Below, one piece after another: positions 21,911 through 33,548 of a stretch of 64,000 nt of DNA. Below the pieces are notes generated by a model that saw only the letters and a list, made by a program, of their open reading frames with translations, had not been told where the DNA came from and did not search any database. Every line of letters begins with the position of its first letter. Position 1 is the stretch's first letter. Position numbers and translations under genes: made by a program. The stretch is taken from assembly GCF_033439725.1 (NCBI RefSeq), contig NW_026944390.1, forward strand, positions 1,674,001 to 1,738,000, given 5' to 3'. The DNA is from Neurospora tetraspora. Lineage: Eukaryota > Ascomycota > Sordariomycetes > Sordariales > Sordariaceae.

Positions 21911-24627
21911 CTAGCGTTTGGCCTTTTCATCTTTGGTGCCTGCAGGTGCTGATGGGGGTTCGAGAACATGTGTGTGGTCATCCGCATGCGCCACGGCACC
22001 GGGGCCGATCTGTCGGCAAATGACTGTGTTCGCTACCCAGGGATCGTCAAGAATTTCCGTCATCTTGGCTCGTGTCTTGGGATCCAGATCGAGCATCCTG
22101 CCGACGACGTGTCTGCTTTCCCTCGGAAGAAGCCTGAGGATTCTCCAGGGGCCACGGATAACCTCCTTCTTCTCTCCAGTGCTGCCAGCTTCTCCTTGTA
22201 CGCTGGTTGTAGACGCCGTCGGCTTGTGATCGGGAGTCGTCTTCTTGTCATCTTGAACCTTGTCAATCTTGTCGCTGCTTCCCCTGACGCTCTGAGGGTC
22301 GTAGTCTCTATACGGAAGATCGCTAAGTGCCGACATGGAGGCTGAAGGTGGTGGAAGCAACAGCTTCTTGGGATCGTGTCCGAACGAAGGCTCTGCAGCG
22401 AATAGCTTGAACGAGTTGTCGGTCAATCGAGGAACCTTCCACGGGAAACGTCGGAGTGTCATGCAGCAGTAAATGATGGCCAAGGACCAAATATCGACGG
22501 CCTCCGGGTCGTATTTCTTCTCGTCGTACACCTCGGGGGCAAGATATGGGTCGGATCCAACAATGCCTGATAATCGGTTAGAACACTTCAACCAGCATCT
22601 CAGCAAAGAGTTTACTCACCTGAGGCATGAACAATGCCAGTCTCAAAAGGATACCGGAAAACATGAGCACTACCAAAATCGATAATCTTCATAATGCCAT
22701 GCTCGCTAACCACCACATTGTCGAGCTTCAGATCCCGATGCGCGAGGCCCATGCTGTGAAGGTATGTGACACCGCTCAAAATCTGAAGGAAGCAGCAGCT
22801 GACCTCCTCTCGAGACATCTTCCCTGTCATAACGATGGCGAACAGGTCGTATGGAGCGTACTCCATCACCTCGTACCATTTGCCCTTCTCCTGGACAATG
22901 TCCAGGGTTTCGATGATGTTGCCGTGGTGCAAAGAAGATCCCATGCAATACTCGGCCGTAAGCTTCTTGACATATTCGCGCTCGGTTTCGTACGAGTGGC
23001 GAGGGCGGAATTCCTTGACGGCAAAGACCACGCCGTCTTCGCTGCGCTTCATGAGTCTCACGGATCCTCCCGCTCCCGCACCTAACACCTTGCCAAGCTT
23101 GCCGTATTTAGAAGAGAGACCGTGATCGTCACCGAACGGAATCTGGGCAGGCTTGGCTCCCGGTGTCTTGGGCGTAGACTTTACAGAAGCAGCGGGAGAT
23201 GCCGGTCTCTTGTTCTTGTGAGGTCCTAGCTTGAAGAACCTCTTCAGATCCGCCATTGAGCTATTTCTGCTGTGGATCGAAGCCTCGTCGTCGTTGTCAT
23301 GGCGATCCTTCTTGGAGCGTTTGTCGCCTTTGGATACCAGACTCAAAGAGGAAGAGTTCTTTTTCCTGGAGAAGATGAAGCGAGGCTCGATGCCTTTTTG
23401 CGCAGGTCGTTTGCTTGCCGAGTACGGATCGTTGACATCGCCGGGAGGTGGTAGTTGGCGGGTGTAGAACTGTGACGCGGCTAACGCTCGGGAGGGGCTG
23501 GAGTCACGGGACGCAGGCTGAGATCTACTGGGAGAACTGCCACCGGATCCAACGGAAAATAACCCTCTGCGATGTTCACCGATAGTGATCTGGGGACGTT
23601 CTCGGGCCTCTATCGAAGTCGGCCTGGAAGAGCTCTGCAGCTGTTCGTCGGGTGTAGGCAGCTGGACCTGGCGGAGAGAGGTGGGTGATGTCGGTTCGTG
23701 GGAAGAGTCCTGAGGAGTGATGAGGTTGGCACTCCGCCTTTCTTGTGTCAGAGCGCCCTCGCCCTCGCGGCGAAGTTCTCGGTCGACGTTGTCGGTTCCA
23801 GCCGGCGTGAGAGGAGGTGTATGCATTTCGGGGCCCCTGATGTGCGGAGTAAGAAGCGGTGAGTTGCGACCTGCCGAGCTCCGTGTATGTTCGCGACTGG
23901 CAGCTCTCGATTCATCTTCGTGGGAAGGTGTCTGGAGACAGAAAATATTAGTCCTCGCCCAAGGGGTAAAGACGCAAACGCAAAATGGATATATGGAGTG
24001 CAATCAGACAAGAGACATGGCAAAAGCCAGCAAAAGCCACCGAGCTGATGTTGGTTGCACAAGGCCCCCGGAAGCGACGGACCAAGGCAAAAGCAGAGAG
24101 GTGAACAAAGGAAGGAAGCACACGTGAAATTGGGATGGACTTACCCTTGAAGCGGGAAGCGAGAATGCCTCGTACTGGAAAAGGCCTATCCTTCGCTCCT
24201 GCAGCGGACAGGCCTTCAACCTCTCGGTGATATCACGAAGCTGCTCGGGAGTGACCTCTCCCCCCGGTTCGCCGAGGCTGACATCTGGTGCAATGGTTGG
24301 TGTCGATGTGGTGCCCTCTGGGGTGATCTCTTCGACAGTTGACTTGAAGCGGACAGCAGGCTCAGTCTTGGCTGTTTCATCGGGAGTGACTTGGGACGAT
24401 TGCGGCTCGACAGCTGCTGGAGGAGACTAAAAGTTAGCGAATTGCTTCAATTCGATGTTTGCTCGTCCTGGTCGCCGAGCATTGGCGTAGTAGGGATTAG
24501 AGATGAGGGGTTGCCGGTGATCTTTTCGGTTTTTTTTCTTCTTCTTTCTTTTTGTTCTTTATCCTTCCTTACCTTGGTGCTGTTCGTCCGGTTGACGCTG
24601 CTCTAACTCTTGCTCAGCGGTCGCCAT
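21911..24627 (-). CDS. Ser/Thr protein kinase, Hal4/Sat4/Hrk1 (NPR1-like) family
   Basis: Four exons, complement(join(21911..22566,22620..23931,24145..24416,24573..24627)), 764 aa. A long disordered N-terminus (1-383) is rich in SP/TP sites and contains the short motif FSLPASR, typical of fungal Hal4-type kinases. The kinase domain (about 384-735) shows GAGAGGSV, the catalytic Lys in FAVKEFR (415), HRDLKLDN (507-), DFGSA (527-) and [11 protein letters not shown], and has an insert before the last helices. In yeast these kinases regulate potassium transporters and plasma-membrane H+-ATPase or nutrient permeases. The 53-nt intron between VHAS and GIVGSD has a TTCTAAC branch. The acceptor of exon 2 is a CAGCAG pair, so one amino acid may vary; I used the first. 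Exon 1 ([18 protein letters not shown]) joins cleanly in frame. Confidence 0.9.
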
Positions 24628-26806
24628 CTCTTTTTTTTGCGGTGCTTTGATCACTTCGTTCGAATTTGCACCTGTCTCCGCAAACTAATAAAACTTGTAA
24701 AATTCTGGCAGGAATCCGAATAACGACTGGTATCTGGCCCGCCCTGGAGACGGAGACAAAAAGATGGGATAAAAGACCGTGTGATGCAAGATGCAAGGGC
24801 CAGACAGGTGCCAGAACGACAGAAGATGCAAGACAAGAACAGACGCAGCGGCGGGATGGGCGGGAACCTGTCAAGTGGAAGCAAGGGAAAGGCAAATGGG
24901 ACAGCGGCGAAAGAATGAGTCGGGGCCAAATAGATGACGGCGATCTAAACTGTTATGGAACTGCAAAGCCTGTAGACAAGACTCAGACTAGTCACTAGTA
25001 GGAGGTGAATAATGGGGCTTCCACTTTCCACTTGTCGATGCTGTGTGCCTAGGCTTTTTGTCCTCCCCGTAGCGGGTTCGGCGAAGAAGTGGAAATGTGA
25101 AAGATGCCGCTCTGTTGCGCGTCGTGGTGGGGCTGAAACTACATGACAGGTACAGGAGACGTTGGCTGCAGGTGGCGGGAGGCACGGGTACCCTTGATGG
25201 ACCAGTGAGACCTGCGAGGCACTGAGAGCACCTGAGAGGAGGACCCGAGTTGAATCTGAGTGCGGGCACCTGAGATCGGGCCAAGCCGGCTTCCTTGACG
25301 GGAATGATTGAATGGAATTTCAGATGGATCCGCAGTCACAGACTCCTCACAGGGCGAGCGGTCTCAAAGTCAAACAGTTTGAACGTGACGGCGGGCATGT
25401 CTGGACATCAGTGTTCCCAAAACCGCAAAAGGAGTCTTGGATCTCGGTCTTTGTCATACACTGGAGGGCACAACCGGGAGCGGTCGGCAACGTGGGGTCC
25501 CTGATCATGTCCATGTCCTCTCCCCTTCTTGTCCGACTTCCTTTTCCAGCTTTGGAATGACAATGGAAGATGCCGAGCGATTTCAGCGCCTCCCCCTCTA
25601 AAACCGTCAGTTACCAACTGCATTGACGCGGGGGTGGTTCCTGCCAGGACATCCATTCCATCAGGTCTTTGTTCCCACCGCCCTGTGTTGTTCCTCAAAC
25701 ACTGGAGAGTTCACCCAATGACTCAAGTAAACACATCAGCCGACGATGCCTTGGCTGTCATCCTCGTTGCCCTGTGTTTCAACTGGACAGCAGAGAGTCA
25801 AGTACCTGAATCCCGCAGCAGCCCCGACCACCGTCGGAGCGAGCTTAGAGAGCCGCCGTGTCCGAAAGAGCGAGTCCAGTGACTGTCCTGATGTCACCCA
25901 ACCTTTTTCAAGATGGCATCGATCGGAAGCCAGGAAGCGCACTGGCAGCGGATATGGTGAACCGCTTTCTGTGTCGATCTCTACCGCCGAATCCCAGGTC
26001 CTATCGTTCGGTTCGGTGTAACCCATGTCGATACCCCGCCATGCTGCGGGAGGTAATTGCCCGAATGTTTCTGGAAGCCATCGAATGTAATTGCAATTGT
26101 CGCACACGTGTAGGATATTAAACAATCATCCCCTTCATCTCATTAGCATTGGAAGCATGGGATGAACACCAGGCCGACGTGATAGCGGGCCTTCGCATGG
26201 GTGATAAGAAGTCGGCTGCTGGATAAGGACTTGGGGGAGGGGGTTTTGTTTACATAGCCCCTTTTCATGTGTGATATATCACCAACGCCTCGCAGTCAGA
26301 TTGGCCAAAGCACCACAACCACATCTTACTTACAGGTGAGCATAATGCCCGTGGGGAGTTCTGCCTTACTTACCACCAACCTTAAAACTTTATCCTACCT
26401 TCTGAAGAATTACGGGTAGAACATCGTACGCCTGGTGGTTTCACAGCCACAAGCTATGCGCACCAAGGCTGACGAAGCTGGAGTACGGTGAGCCGAAGAA
26501 AGCCTCAACCAGCAAATATCCCGATGTGCCGTGAATTCCCATCAAGTCCCTGTCGTCAAACCCTTCCCAAGGAACATACTCCGTGGATGAACCAACAGCT
26601 CCTGGCGCGCTATGCATTTTGAGACTTTGACATACAATAATGATACAAAAAAAGATATACAGAGCCACAAGCAATGGCTATAGTCCCCATCCAATATTGG
26701 TAACAATGCCGTGGTCTATCCACCTGAAAGAAACAACCGTAACGCCTTCGTGCTCCCAAGCCCGTATTACGAGGCCATCACACCTCCCTTCAGCGTACAC
26801 CCTCTT
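24628..26806. other. Intergenic, 2.2 kb
   Basis: Kinase promoter on the left and the 3' side of the minus-strand ribosomal protein gene on the right. Open frames of 90-130 codons on both strands show no recognisable domain and overlap each other heavily. No RNA gene or repeat was recognised. Confidence 0.45.
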
Positions 26807-27372
26807 TCAAGGAATAACGTTGATTCCGATCGACTTGGCCTGGTAGATGACCGCTCTGCAGAGACCCTCGAGGGGCAGGCCGGAGAGACGGAGCTCGGAC
26901 TGCTTGATCTTGGCGATCTCGTAGACGTGCTTGAGGCTGACGGTGCCGACAACCTCCTTGCCGGGGTTGCTGGCGCCCTTTCTCTTGCCGCCCTTGCCTA
27001 TCGGGGCCTCGGCGGCGTTGAGCAAAAGCCATGATGTGTGGGGGGTGCGGACATCGAAGTGGAACGAGCGATCGGGCCTGACGGTAACACGGACGGGCAT
27101 CGGGATACCGGTGGTGATGTGGGCGGTTCTAGCGTTGAACTCCTATAGTATCGAGCGCATGTTAACTTTTGTTCCGGGTGTCGCTAGCAGCCAAAGCTGC
27201 AGTGCTGTGCGATTTGGGCAGGTAAACCGACCTTGCAAAAGTCCATGGACTTGATACCCTTGGAACCAAGGGCCGGACCGACCGGGGGACTCGGGCTGGC
27301 CTGACCGGCACCGACAATGAGCTTCACCACCTGCTCAACACCACCAGCACCACCTTTTGCGGCCTTGGACAT
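26807..27372 (-). CDS. mrpl19: Mitochondrial large-subunit ribosomal protein uL11m
   Basis: Two exons, complement(join(26807..27142,27232..27372)), 158 aa. Exon 1 starts [14 protein letters not shown] and contains the L11 signature with conserved prolines ([20 protein letters not shown], then IKSMDFCK). A GTCGGT donor and TATAG acceptor join this to [19 protein letters not shown]. The C-terminal domain has [16 protein letters not shown] and [19 protein letters not shown], which bind the 23S-like rRNA GTPase centre in bacterial L11. The protein would sit at the base of the mitoribosome stalk. The gene is named after yeast MRPL19. An upstream in-frame ATG at 27630 would add about 86 residues of Arg/Pro-rich sequence; the 27372 start matches the family better. 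Confidence 0.93.
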
Positions 27373-28236
27373 TTTGGCGACTCGACTGCAGGGACCTCGG
27401 GGAAAGTTGAGTTGTGTGGAGAACGGAAAGGCGATGCGGCGCGTCTGCAGTCGCGTGTTACACTTTCGAGGTCGGTCGGGTACTCTCGTTCGCGACAGCG
27501 GCAGCAACGGCGGCGGCGACGGCGGCGGGCGGCACCTCTCAAGCTGGGCCCAAAAAAAATCGGGCGCCGGGCCGACAACCGTCGCGGCCAGGGTTTCGTC
27601 AGCCACTCCTTCCTTGGGAGCTCCAGCCACACCCCACTTAAAGTGCTATTATTAGTCCCTTATCGCCGCTTATCAGTGCCGTCATTCAGTGCAGTGGCTT
27701 GACCCCGAGTCCTCGCTCTCCCACTTGGACCGATCATTGCCTGCCGCCTGCCCTGCCGCAAAGGTGCGTTCCAGCGGCTGCAAGTCTGCAAGGGAACTTT
27801 GCGAAACCCGAACCTGGAACCACCTGCATCCAAGTGATTGCAGACCCGCCTGTAGGGACCTGGGTCCAATCGTCAAGTCCTCAGGTGATGTGGAGAGATG
27901 AGCGGAACAAGTGACGTGCACCTTCAAGAGCCAGTGACTGTCTTTGCCGCTCGACTGCCACTGAGGGCCACGACTACGGGGAGCCCACAGGTACGTACTT
28001 GTAGGAGATTTGGGACAGACTGGGTTGCCCCTTCTGTTTTCCATTGGCCTTTATTTGAGCGCGGCGCCATCTCTGATCCATCTTTCTCGACGGCGGTGAA
28101 TGACTTTAGTCTTGAACATCAAACTACCTGGAAAATTCTCACAACTAGACTCATTTTTGCCTCGTTGTTTTAGCTTCTTGCTTCTCTAATCTATACTCAA
28201 CTTCCCATTTTGTCTATACCCCCAAACTCTTTCACC
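27373..28236. other. Divergent promoter region between uL11m and SVF1
   Basis: An 864-bp spacer between two divergently transcribed genes. A G/C-rich block with GGCGGC repeats lies at about 27500-27540. No gene recognised. Confidence 0.5.
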
Positions 28237-29610
28237 ATGTTCAAGTGGGCGCAAGCGGCGTGAGTACTCCAAGCTCCCCAAACCATCCATGATACCACCC
28301 CCACCATCCGCTGGACGCAAACCTCTAACAACTTGCTTGTAGGTTGGCCAATGTCGCCGGCACCAAGGAGCCTATCTACGGCCCCGAGGCTATCAAGTCT
28401 GTCGCCGAGGAGGCCAAGACGACTCCCTATACCGAGACCACCAAGAATGACCTGAAATGGCAGGCCATGGAGTCTACTTGCGTCGAGACGCAGTGCTTCT
28501 ACTTCATGACGGACAGCGGCCAGCTCGCCTTTGCCCAGGTCATCTACTCTAACGTTGCGTAAGCTTTCCCATCGCACCATCCGCCGTCCATGTGGCGCGC
28601 TCGGAAACTTGGGTCTCGTACTGACCTGATGACGCAACAGTGGCATCCGCACGACTTGCCAGTTCAACTCCAAGGTCTTCTCTCTGGATGGATCCAAGCC
28701 CCACCTCTGGTGCTCTACGCCCCTCAACAACCACGAGTTCAGCGAGGACAAGACCAGCTTCTACGCCACCGATTGCGCCGTCGAGCTTTCGGAAGATGGA
28801 AACTCGTACACAATCAAGTCGTTGAACGATGAAAGGTCGATCGTCAACGTGACCATCAAGAAGACAGCGCCTGGCTTCAAGGTTGGCACCTCCGGCACAA
28901 CACTGTTCGGCACCGACCCTGCCAACCCTTGGGGTTCCATGCGCCACGTTTTCTGGCCTAGGTGTGTCGCCGAGGGCACGATTGCCACTCCGGATGGTCC
29001 CGTCAACTGCAAGGGACGCGCCATGTTCGTCCACGCTCTCCAGGGCATGAAGCCTCACCACGCCGCGGCCAAGTGGAACTTTTGCGACTTCCAGGGCCCC
29101 AACTACTCTGCTGTCCTGATGCAGTACACGACTCCCCCTTCTTACGGATCGACGGTTGTGAACGTCGGCGGTATCGTCAAGGATAATGAGATCATCTTTG
29201 CCGGCGCCGAGGGTGCGGTTACGCACGTTGCGATCAAGGGCGACACGGAGAACGACTGGCCCGAGCCGACCGCTATCAAGTTTGAGTGGAAGGGTGCTAC
29301 CAAGGACGGCAAGCAGGCCGATGCTGTTCTAGAGGGCGAGCTCGAGGATAAGCTCGACAGGATAGACGTCATGGCTGAGGTGCCGGGATTCGTCAAGCAG
29401 ATCGTCGCGGGTGCTGTTGGCACAAAGCCGTACATCTACCAGGTATGCTTTGCTTGCTGATCGGTCATTATTTTGGACTCTTGAACTGACATGGATATCA
29501 TCTAGTACGCGCCACAAAAGAAGAAGCTCACTCTCAAGCTCAAGATTGGGGAGGAAGAAATTTCGGAGGAGGGCTACCTGTTCAGCGAGGCCACCTTCAT
29601 TTCCGCATAA
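28237..29610 (+). CDS. svf1: Survival factor 1 (Svf1) family protein
   Basis: Four exons, join(28237..28259,28343..28558,28641..29442,29506..29610), 381 aa, the usual length of fungal Svf1. It starts [20 protein letters not shown], the conserved Svf1 N-terminal amphipathic segment. Next come [52 protein letters not shown] and [20 protein letters not shown], which match the family's two lipocalin-like barrels. In yeast Svf1 is needed for survival under oxidative and cold stress and is linked to ceramide transport between ER and Golgi. Introns are 63-83 nt with GTGAGT, GTAAGC and GTATGC donors. It is divergent from the uL11m gene. Confidence 0.94.
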
Positions 29611-30061
29611 ATCTGATTTGACGATGAAGAAGTAATGAGGGGTTTTCTGGGTAACGCGCCATATTCAATGAGGGCTGGTATCATGATTTGGAGTTGTTGA
29701 GAGATGCCGATAGAGGTGCTTGGTCAACTCGTTGGACTGTTTGTCTCCTGCATACTGTTTACAAGGACTCGATAATGTCTCGGTCTGGACAAGGAGCCCG
29801 CTTTGCATAGTGGATCTGATATAACATAACAAGGCTCCTTGAAGGGCCAGCTAATTTAATAAACTTGGATTGTTTTCCTGTGTCTGTGGTCTTTCAGTTG
29901 TGATTGTGTGATATGGCAGTTTGACTTGAGCATCCTCCTGTCTGTCACTCGTGCAGAGACCCCTCCCTATCTGGATATGAGCGACAGCTTAAGCTCACCC
30001 CATGCTGCTTTAATTGCACCCCTCTTCCATCCTAGCAATCGACCAACCTCGAACTTTCAAA

Positions 30062-30628
30062 CGAGCCGGATAAATCGACTGTGTGCCCAGATATTTCAGC
30101 GGTGTGGAACCTGTCTGGCCAATGAGGTGTCATGAATTCCCCGGCGGCTCAACCACCAGCGTTCATTGTGATGTTTCTCACGATGCGCTCAAGAAGAAGA
30201 TGATGGCCAGAGAGCCAGAGGGAGCAGAAGGCGATGACGGAAGAAAGCATAAGGCGGTTCGTCTAAAAGTTCAACTCCAAGAGCTGAAGGTTACGCCAAA
30301 GGGAGGCAAAACTAAAGCACAGCTACGGGGCTCCAAACTCAACAACCGCCGCCATCATACCGCCGATACCAGTGCGGAGCGCCCATGGAGATGCCCTCAT
30401 CTATGCAGAATCTGAATGTCAATTGAGCGATTCGAAAAAAGGCCGTTCTGGTTCTCGTTGTCGTGGTTTGAAATGATGACTTTTGGTGAGCACTTGGGCA
30501 TGGTTGCCGGCGCGCGCGAAGTTGATGCCAAGCTTGGGGTCTTGGCTTTTTGGCCTGAGCCTGGCTGTTAGTTTGTATGGCCCCATACCGCCGAAATATC
30601 TGGGCACACAGTCGATTTATCCGGCTCG
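30062..30628. mobile_element. hAT-like MITE, 567 bp, in the upstream region of the H4 variant gene
   Basis: The two ends are 46-bp terminal inverted repeats (30062-30107 and 30583-30628) that match at 44 of 46 positions and begin CGAGCCGGATAAATCGACTG. They are flanked by a perfect 8-bp direct repeat CTTTCAAA (30054-30061 and 30629-30636). Eight-base duplications fitting nTnnnnAn are characteristic of hAT transposons, and this one fits. The interior is not A+T-rich and shows no sign of RIP. A 71-codon open frame inside (30200-30415, plus) contains RLKVQLQELKVTPKGGKTKA, which resembles the core of a SAP DNA-binding motif. No transposase is present, so it is non-autonomous. The right end lies 181 bp before the ATG of the histone gene. 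Confidence 0.85.
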
Positions 30629-30809
30629 CTTTCAAACGACTTTTAACCCCACTTCGCACATTCCCCCACACCAACTTCCACTTTGACGGCACGCCTCCGT
30701 CAGTTGCATCTGGCCCTGCAGGAGTGCCGCTCTCAGCTTTCATCTTCACCTCTTTTTGTTGTTTACTTTCGACATAGGCGGAGCGGCTTAACTCTCAATA
30801 CTCGACATC

Positions 30810-32299
30810 ATGCCGCCGACCATACCCTCGCGCGGCGGTCCTTCGGGACTCAAGCATCGTCACTCGGTGGGCGGTAAGTCCGTGTTGAGCGGCGCGAGTG
30901 GGAAGGGCAAGGGCAAGGGCGGCGTGGGCATCAAGCGCCACAGGTACGTCGACTTCCACTTCAGTTGAACGCGGGCTGAGCCCAGCACCAGCATCTTGAC
31001 ATGTCCGAAGAAGCACCGTGGACGACGATACACGATACACCCTCACCAGCCAAAAAACATTTACATTTACCCGAGTATACAATATACACTAACGAATTTC
31101 ACTTTTGGGAAACAGAAAGATCATCAAGGATACTATTCGAGGCATCAGTGAGTTTCACAAACCAACCATCTACGATTCAGCACATCAACCATCAACGGCG
31201 TTGTGTGTCCGCTCTTGCACTATCATTCTCATCTAACTTCGGAGGATGGGAGTGAAAGTCGAGCGCGCTTCTTCGATTTCCCTTCGGCTCATCATCCGCG
31301 ATCGAGAAACGACGGTTTACTGATACGTTCATGTTCTCTGTGCTTCAGCCAAGCCTGCTATTCGGTATGTACTATTCGAAACCGTGTTTATGTTGTCTAT
31401 CTTGCTGCTTTTGTGCCATCTGAACATCTTTCCGATTTACCCGCCTCTTCATCTTTCTATCAGGTTCATGTCAGGTTCTCTTTTGGTCGCCAAAGCCCAT
31501 GGACCGTGGTGGGCCGCTGCTGTTGTGGATTGCCTACCCTGCACTTTTGGCAGATGCATACCATGTCATCTTCCATCTTCACTTTGCTCCTTATCATAGG
31601 TCACAAAATCTTTGTACCTGCATCAGACAACTTTTGATCTTACTTTTACTGCTTTTATCTTGGCTCGCATTCATCAACATGTCTTCTCATTGTCTCAACA
31701 GGCTTTGTCTTAACACTTCAAGGCCTTTTCACATACAATCGCATCTCCCCTTCAACATCATCAGTCATACTACCTATCCCTCTCTTCACATAGCTGTCAA
31801 AACATCTTCAAAGAAAATGATCATGTAACTTAACACATTACAGACGTCTAGCCCGTCGTGGCGGTGTCAAGCGTATCTCTGCCGGCATCTACGATGACAT
31901 CAGGGCTGCACTGAAGGAAAGACTTCAGATGGTATGCTTCCCAGCGCCTCCCTCTCTTCCTCTCACCTACCAAGACCCCACCACTAACTCACACTTATTA
32001 CAGATCCTTCGTGACTGTGTCACGTACACCGAGCACAGGCACGCGAAGACGGTCACCGTCACTGACGTAAGTAGCATCAGCACCCTCAAGGGACACTGGA
32101 AAAGGTAGCAGCGGAAATATCACCAGATTAACACATCAAACAGGTGATTTTCGCCCTCCGCCGTGTTGGCAAACCCATCTACGGCTTCGACCCCGAGACA
32201 TGGGAGCCTCCCGCGCGCGGCGCCCACCGTCGCGCCCTCATCCAGGGCGGCGAACAGGGCCGCGGCGGTAATCGCGGCGACAACGACGATTCGGACTAG
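30810..32299 (+). CDS. hH4v: Histone H4 variant
   Basis: Six exons, join(30810..30943,31116..31147,31349..31364,31844..31931,32004..32066,32144..32299), 162 aa. The histone fold is clear: [58 protein letters not shown] and [16 protein letters not shown]. Canonical H4 is 103 aa and nearly invariant; this protein differs at many core positions. It has a longer N-tail ([19 protein letters not shown]) with a Gly-Lys repeat and carries about 35 extra residues after the YGF end, Arg/Gly-rich and ending GDNDDSD. N. crassa is known to have one such variant, hH4v. The tail keeps a [11 protein letters not shown] block like the H4 basic patch. Exon 3 is only 16 nt; intron 3 is 479 nt. Role unknown; it would be nuclear. 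Confidence 0.93.
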
Positions 32300-33548
32300 A
32301 ATACTCCGAAGTCAACGTACGACGACCACCTGGCCCGGGATGATCTTCAGATTGTGGAGGCGATGTCAGCAACGACGATAGCAACGGCAGAAGCGACAAC
32401 GTCAAGTTCTCAGAGTCGAGGACCTGCACCTGCGCCCGCACCAGCCCCTGATATGGTACCGGTGCTTGCAAGAGGATTCAAACCGATCAACATCAACATG
32501 AATCATCGCATGCCGCCCATCGACCGACAGCATAAGCCATAATCTACAGCATCTCTCTCGATCTCCCCGCTGTCCCGGTGGTCACTACTCGTCAGTCACA
32601 TACCTGTCACCCCTCCATACATACAAAAATCAAGGAATGGTGTATTTGCATAATACCCTAGTTGGTTTGGTTAAAACCCGGGGTCAAGCAAGAACTTCGA
32701 AGCGAGGAAAGACGGGGTCTCTTTTATGTTTTTGCTGGTGTTTTGCTCTTTTGTGAATGGAATGGATTCTTCATGTCATGTTCAGGCGTTTGTTGGTCTG
32801 GCAATTGTCTATGGGTTATAGGGATTCACGAATGAACTGGGATAGAAGATATGCGTCATTGTTTCACGAATGGTGATGGGAGTGTGACGATGGGGTTCAA
32901 AGTATCTAGCGGTTGTATGGACAGAGGTTGGTTGGTGAAACCAGTTGTCTATCGTTGTTAGGATGGATGGCTGTTTCATGCAACGATGCTTTCGAATGGA
33001 GATACCCTTCGTTTGTGCGAACGTCTAGCTTGTTGTGCTTCTTAGGGTTGTCTTTGAAAACATGCATAGTTTCTTTGAGGAGTATATAAGTTAAGTGAAT
33101 ATCATGAAGCACGTTGCCAGGTGATCATCAACGTTTTTTTGTCCGTCGTTGGCTCTAGGCGGATACCGCCGGTTGAACGTCCCCAAGCTCGGTGAGCGTC
33201 AGACCACCTTCCCAATTCAGACGTCACCTTTTTAGCCTGGCACAATAGCTTCTTGCGGATTCTTCTTTTTCCTTCCTTCTACCGAAGTCATAGTAACTTT
33301 GAAATATCTCACTTACCTTTGAATTTCCCACCGTGAACTTGACCTTCAACTTCCAAATCCTCACATTTGGACTTTTTGCGCCGGAAAAGTCACCTCACCG
33401 CCGACGCTTCCCCGCATAGCAAGCAGTAGCACAGCGCTAACCCCTCAACACCAAGCTTGGCATCACCATCACATCACCAAACCACCACCACCATCACCAC
33501 AACTCAAGCTCAACTCAACGACACGAGAAAGAAGCAACAGCCGACAAG
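32300..33548. other. Intergenic, H4 variant 3' region and ribokinase promoter
   Basis: No gene recognised. The last 150 bp before 33549 are A/C-rich (CACCACCACCATCACC), typical of a fungal 5' leader. Confidence 0.5.

Noticed and set aside
27317-27702. Plus-strand frames opposite the uL11m start and upstream region
   Set aside because: They overlap the clear uL11m exon on the other strand and are Arg/Pro/Gly-rich noise.
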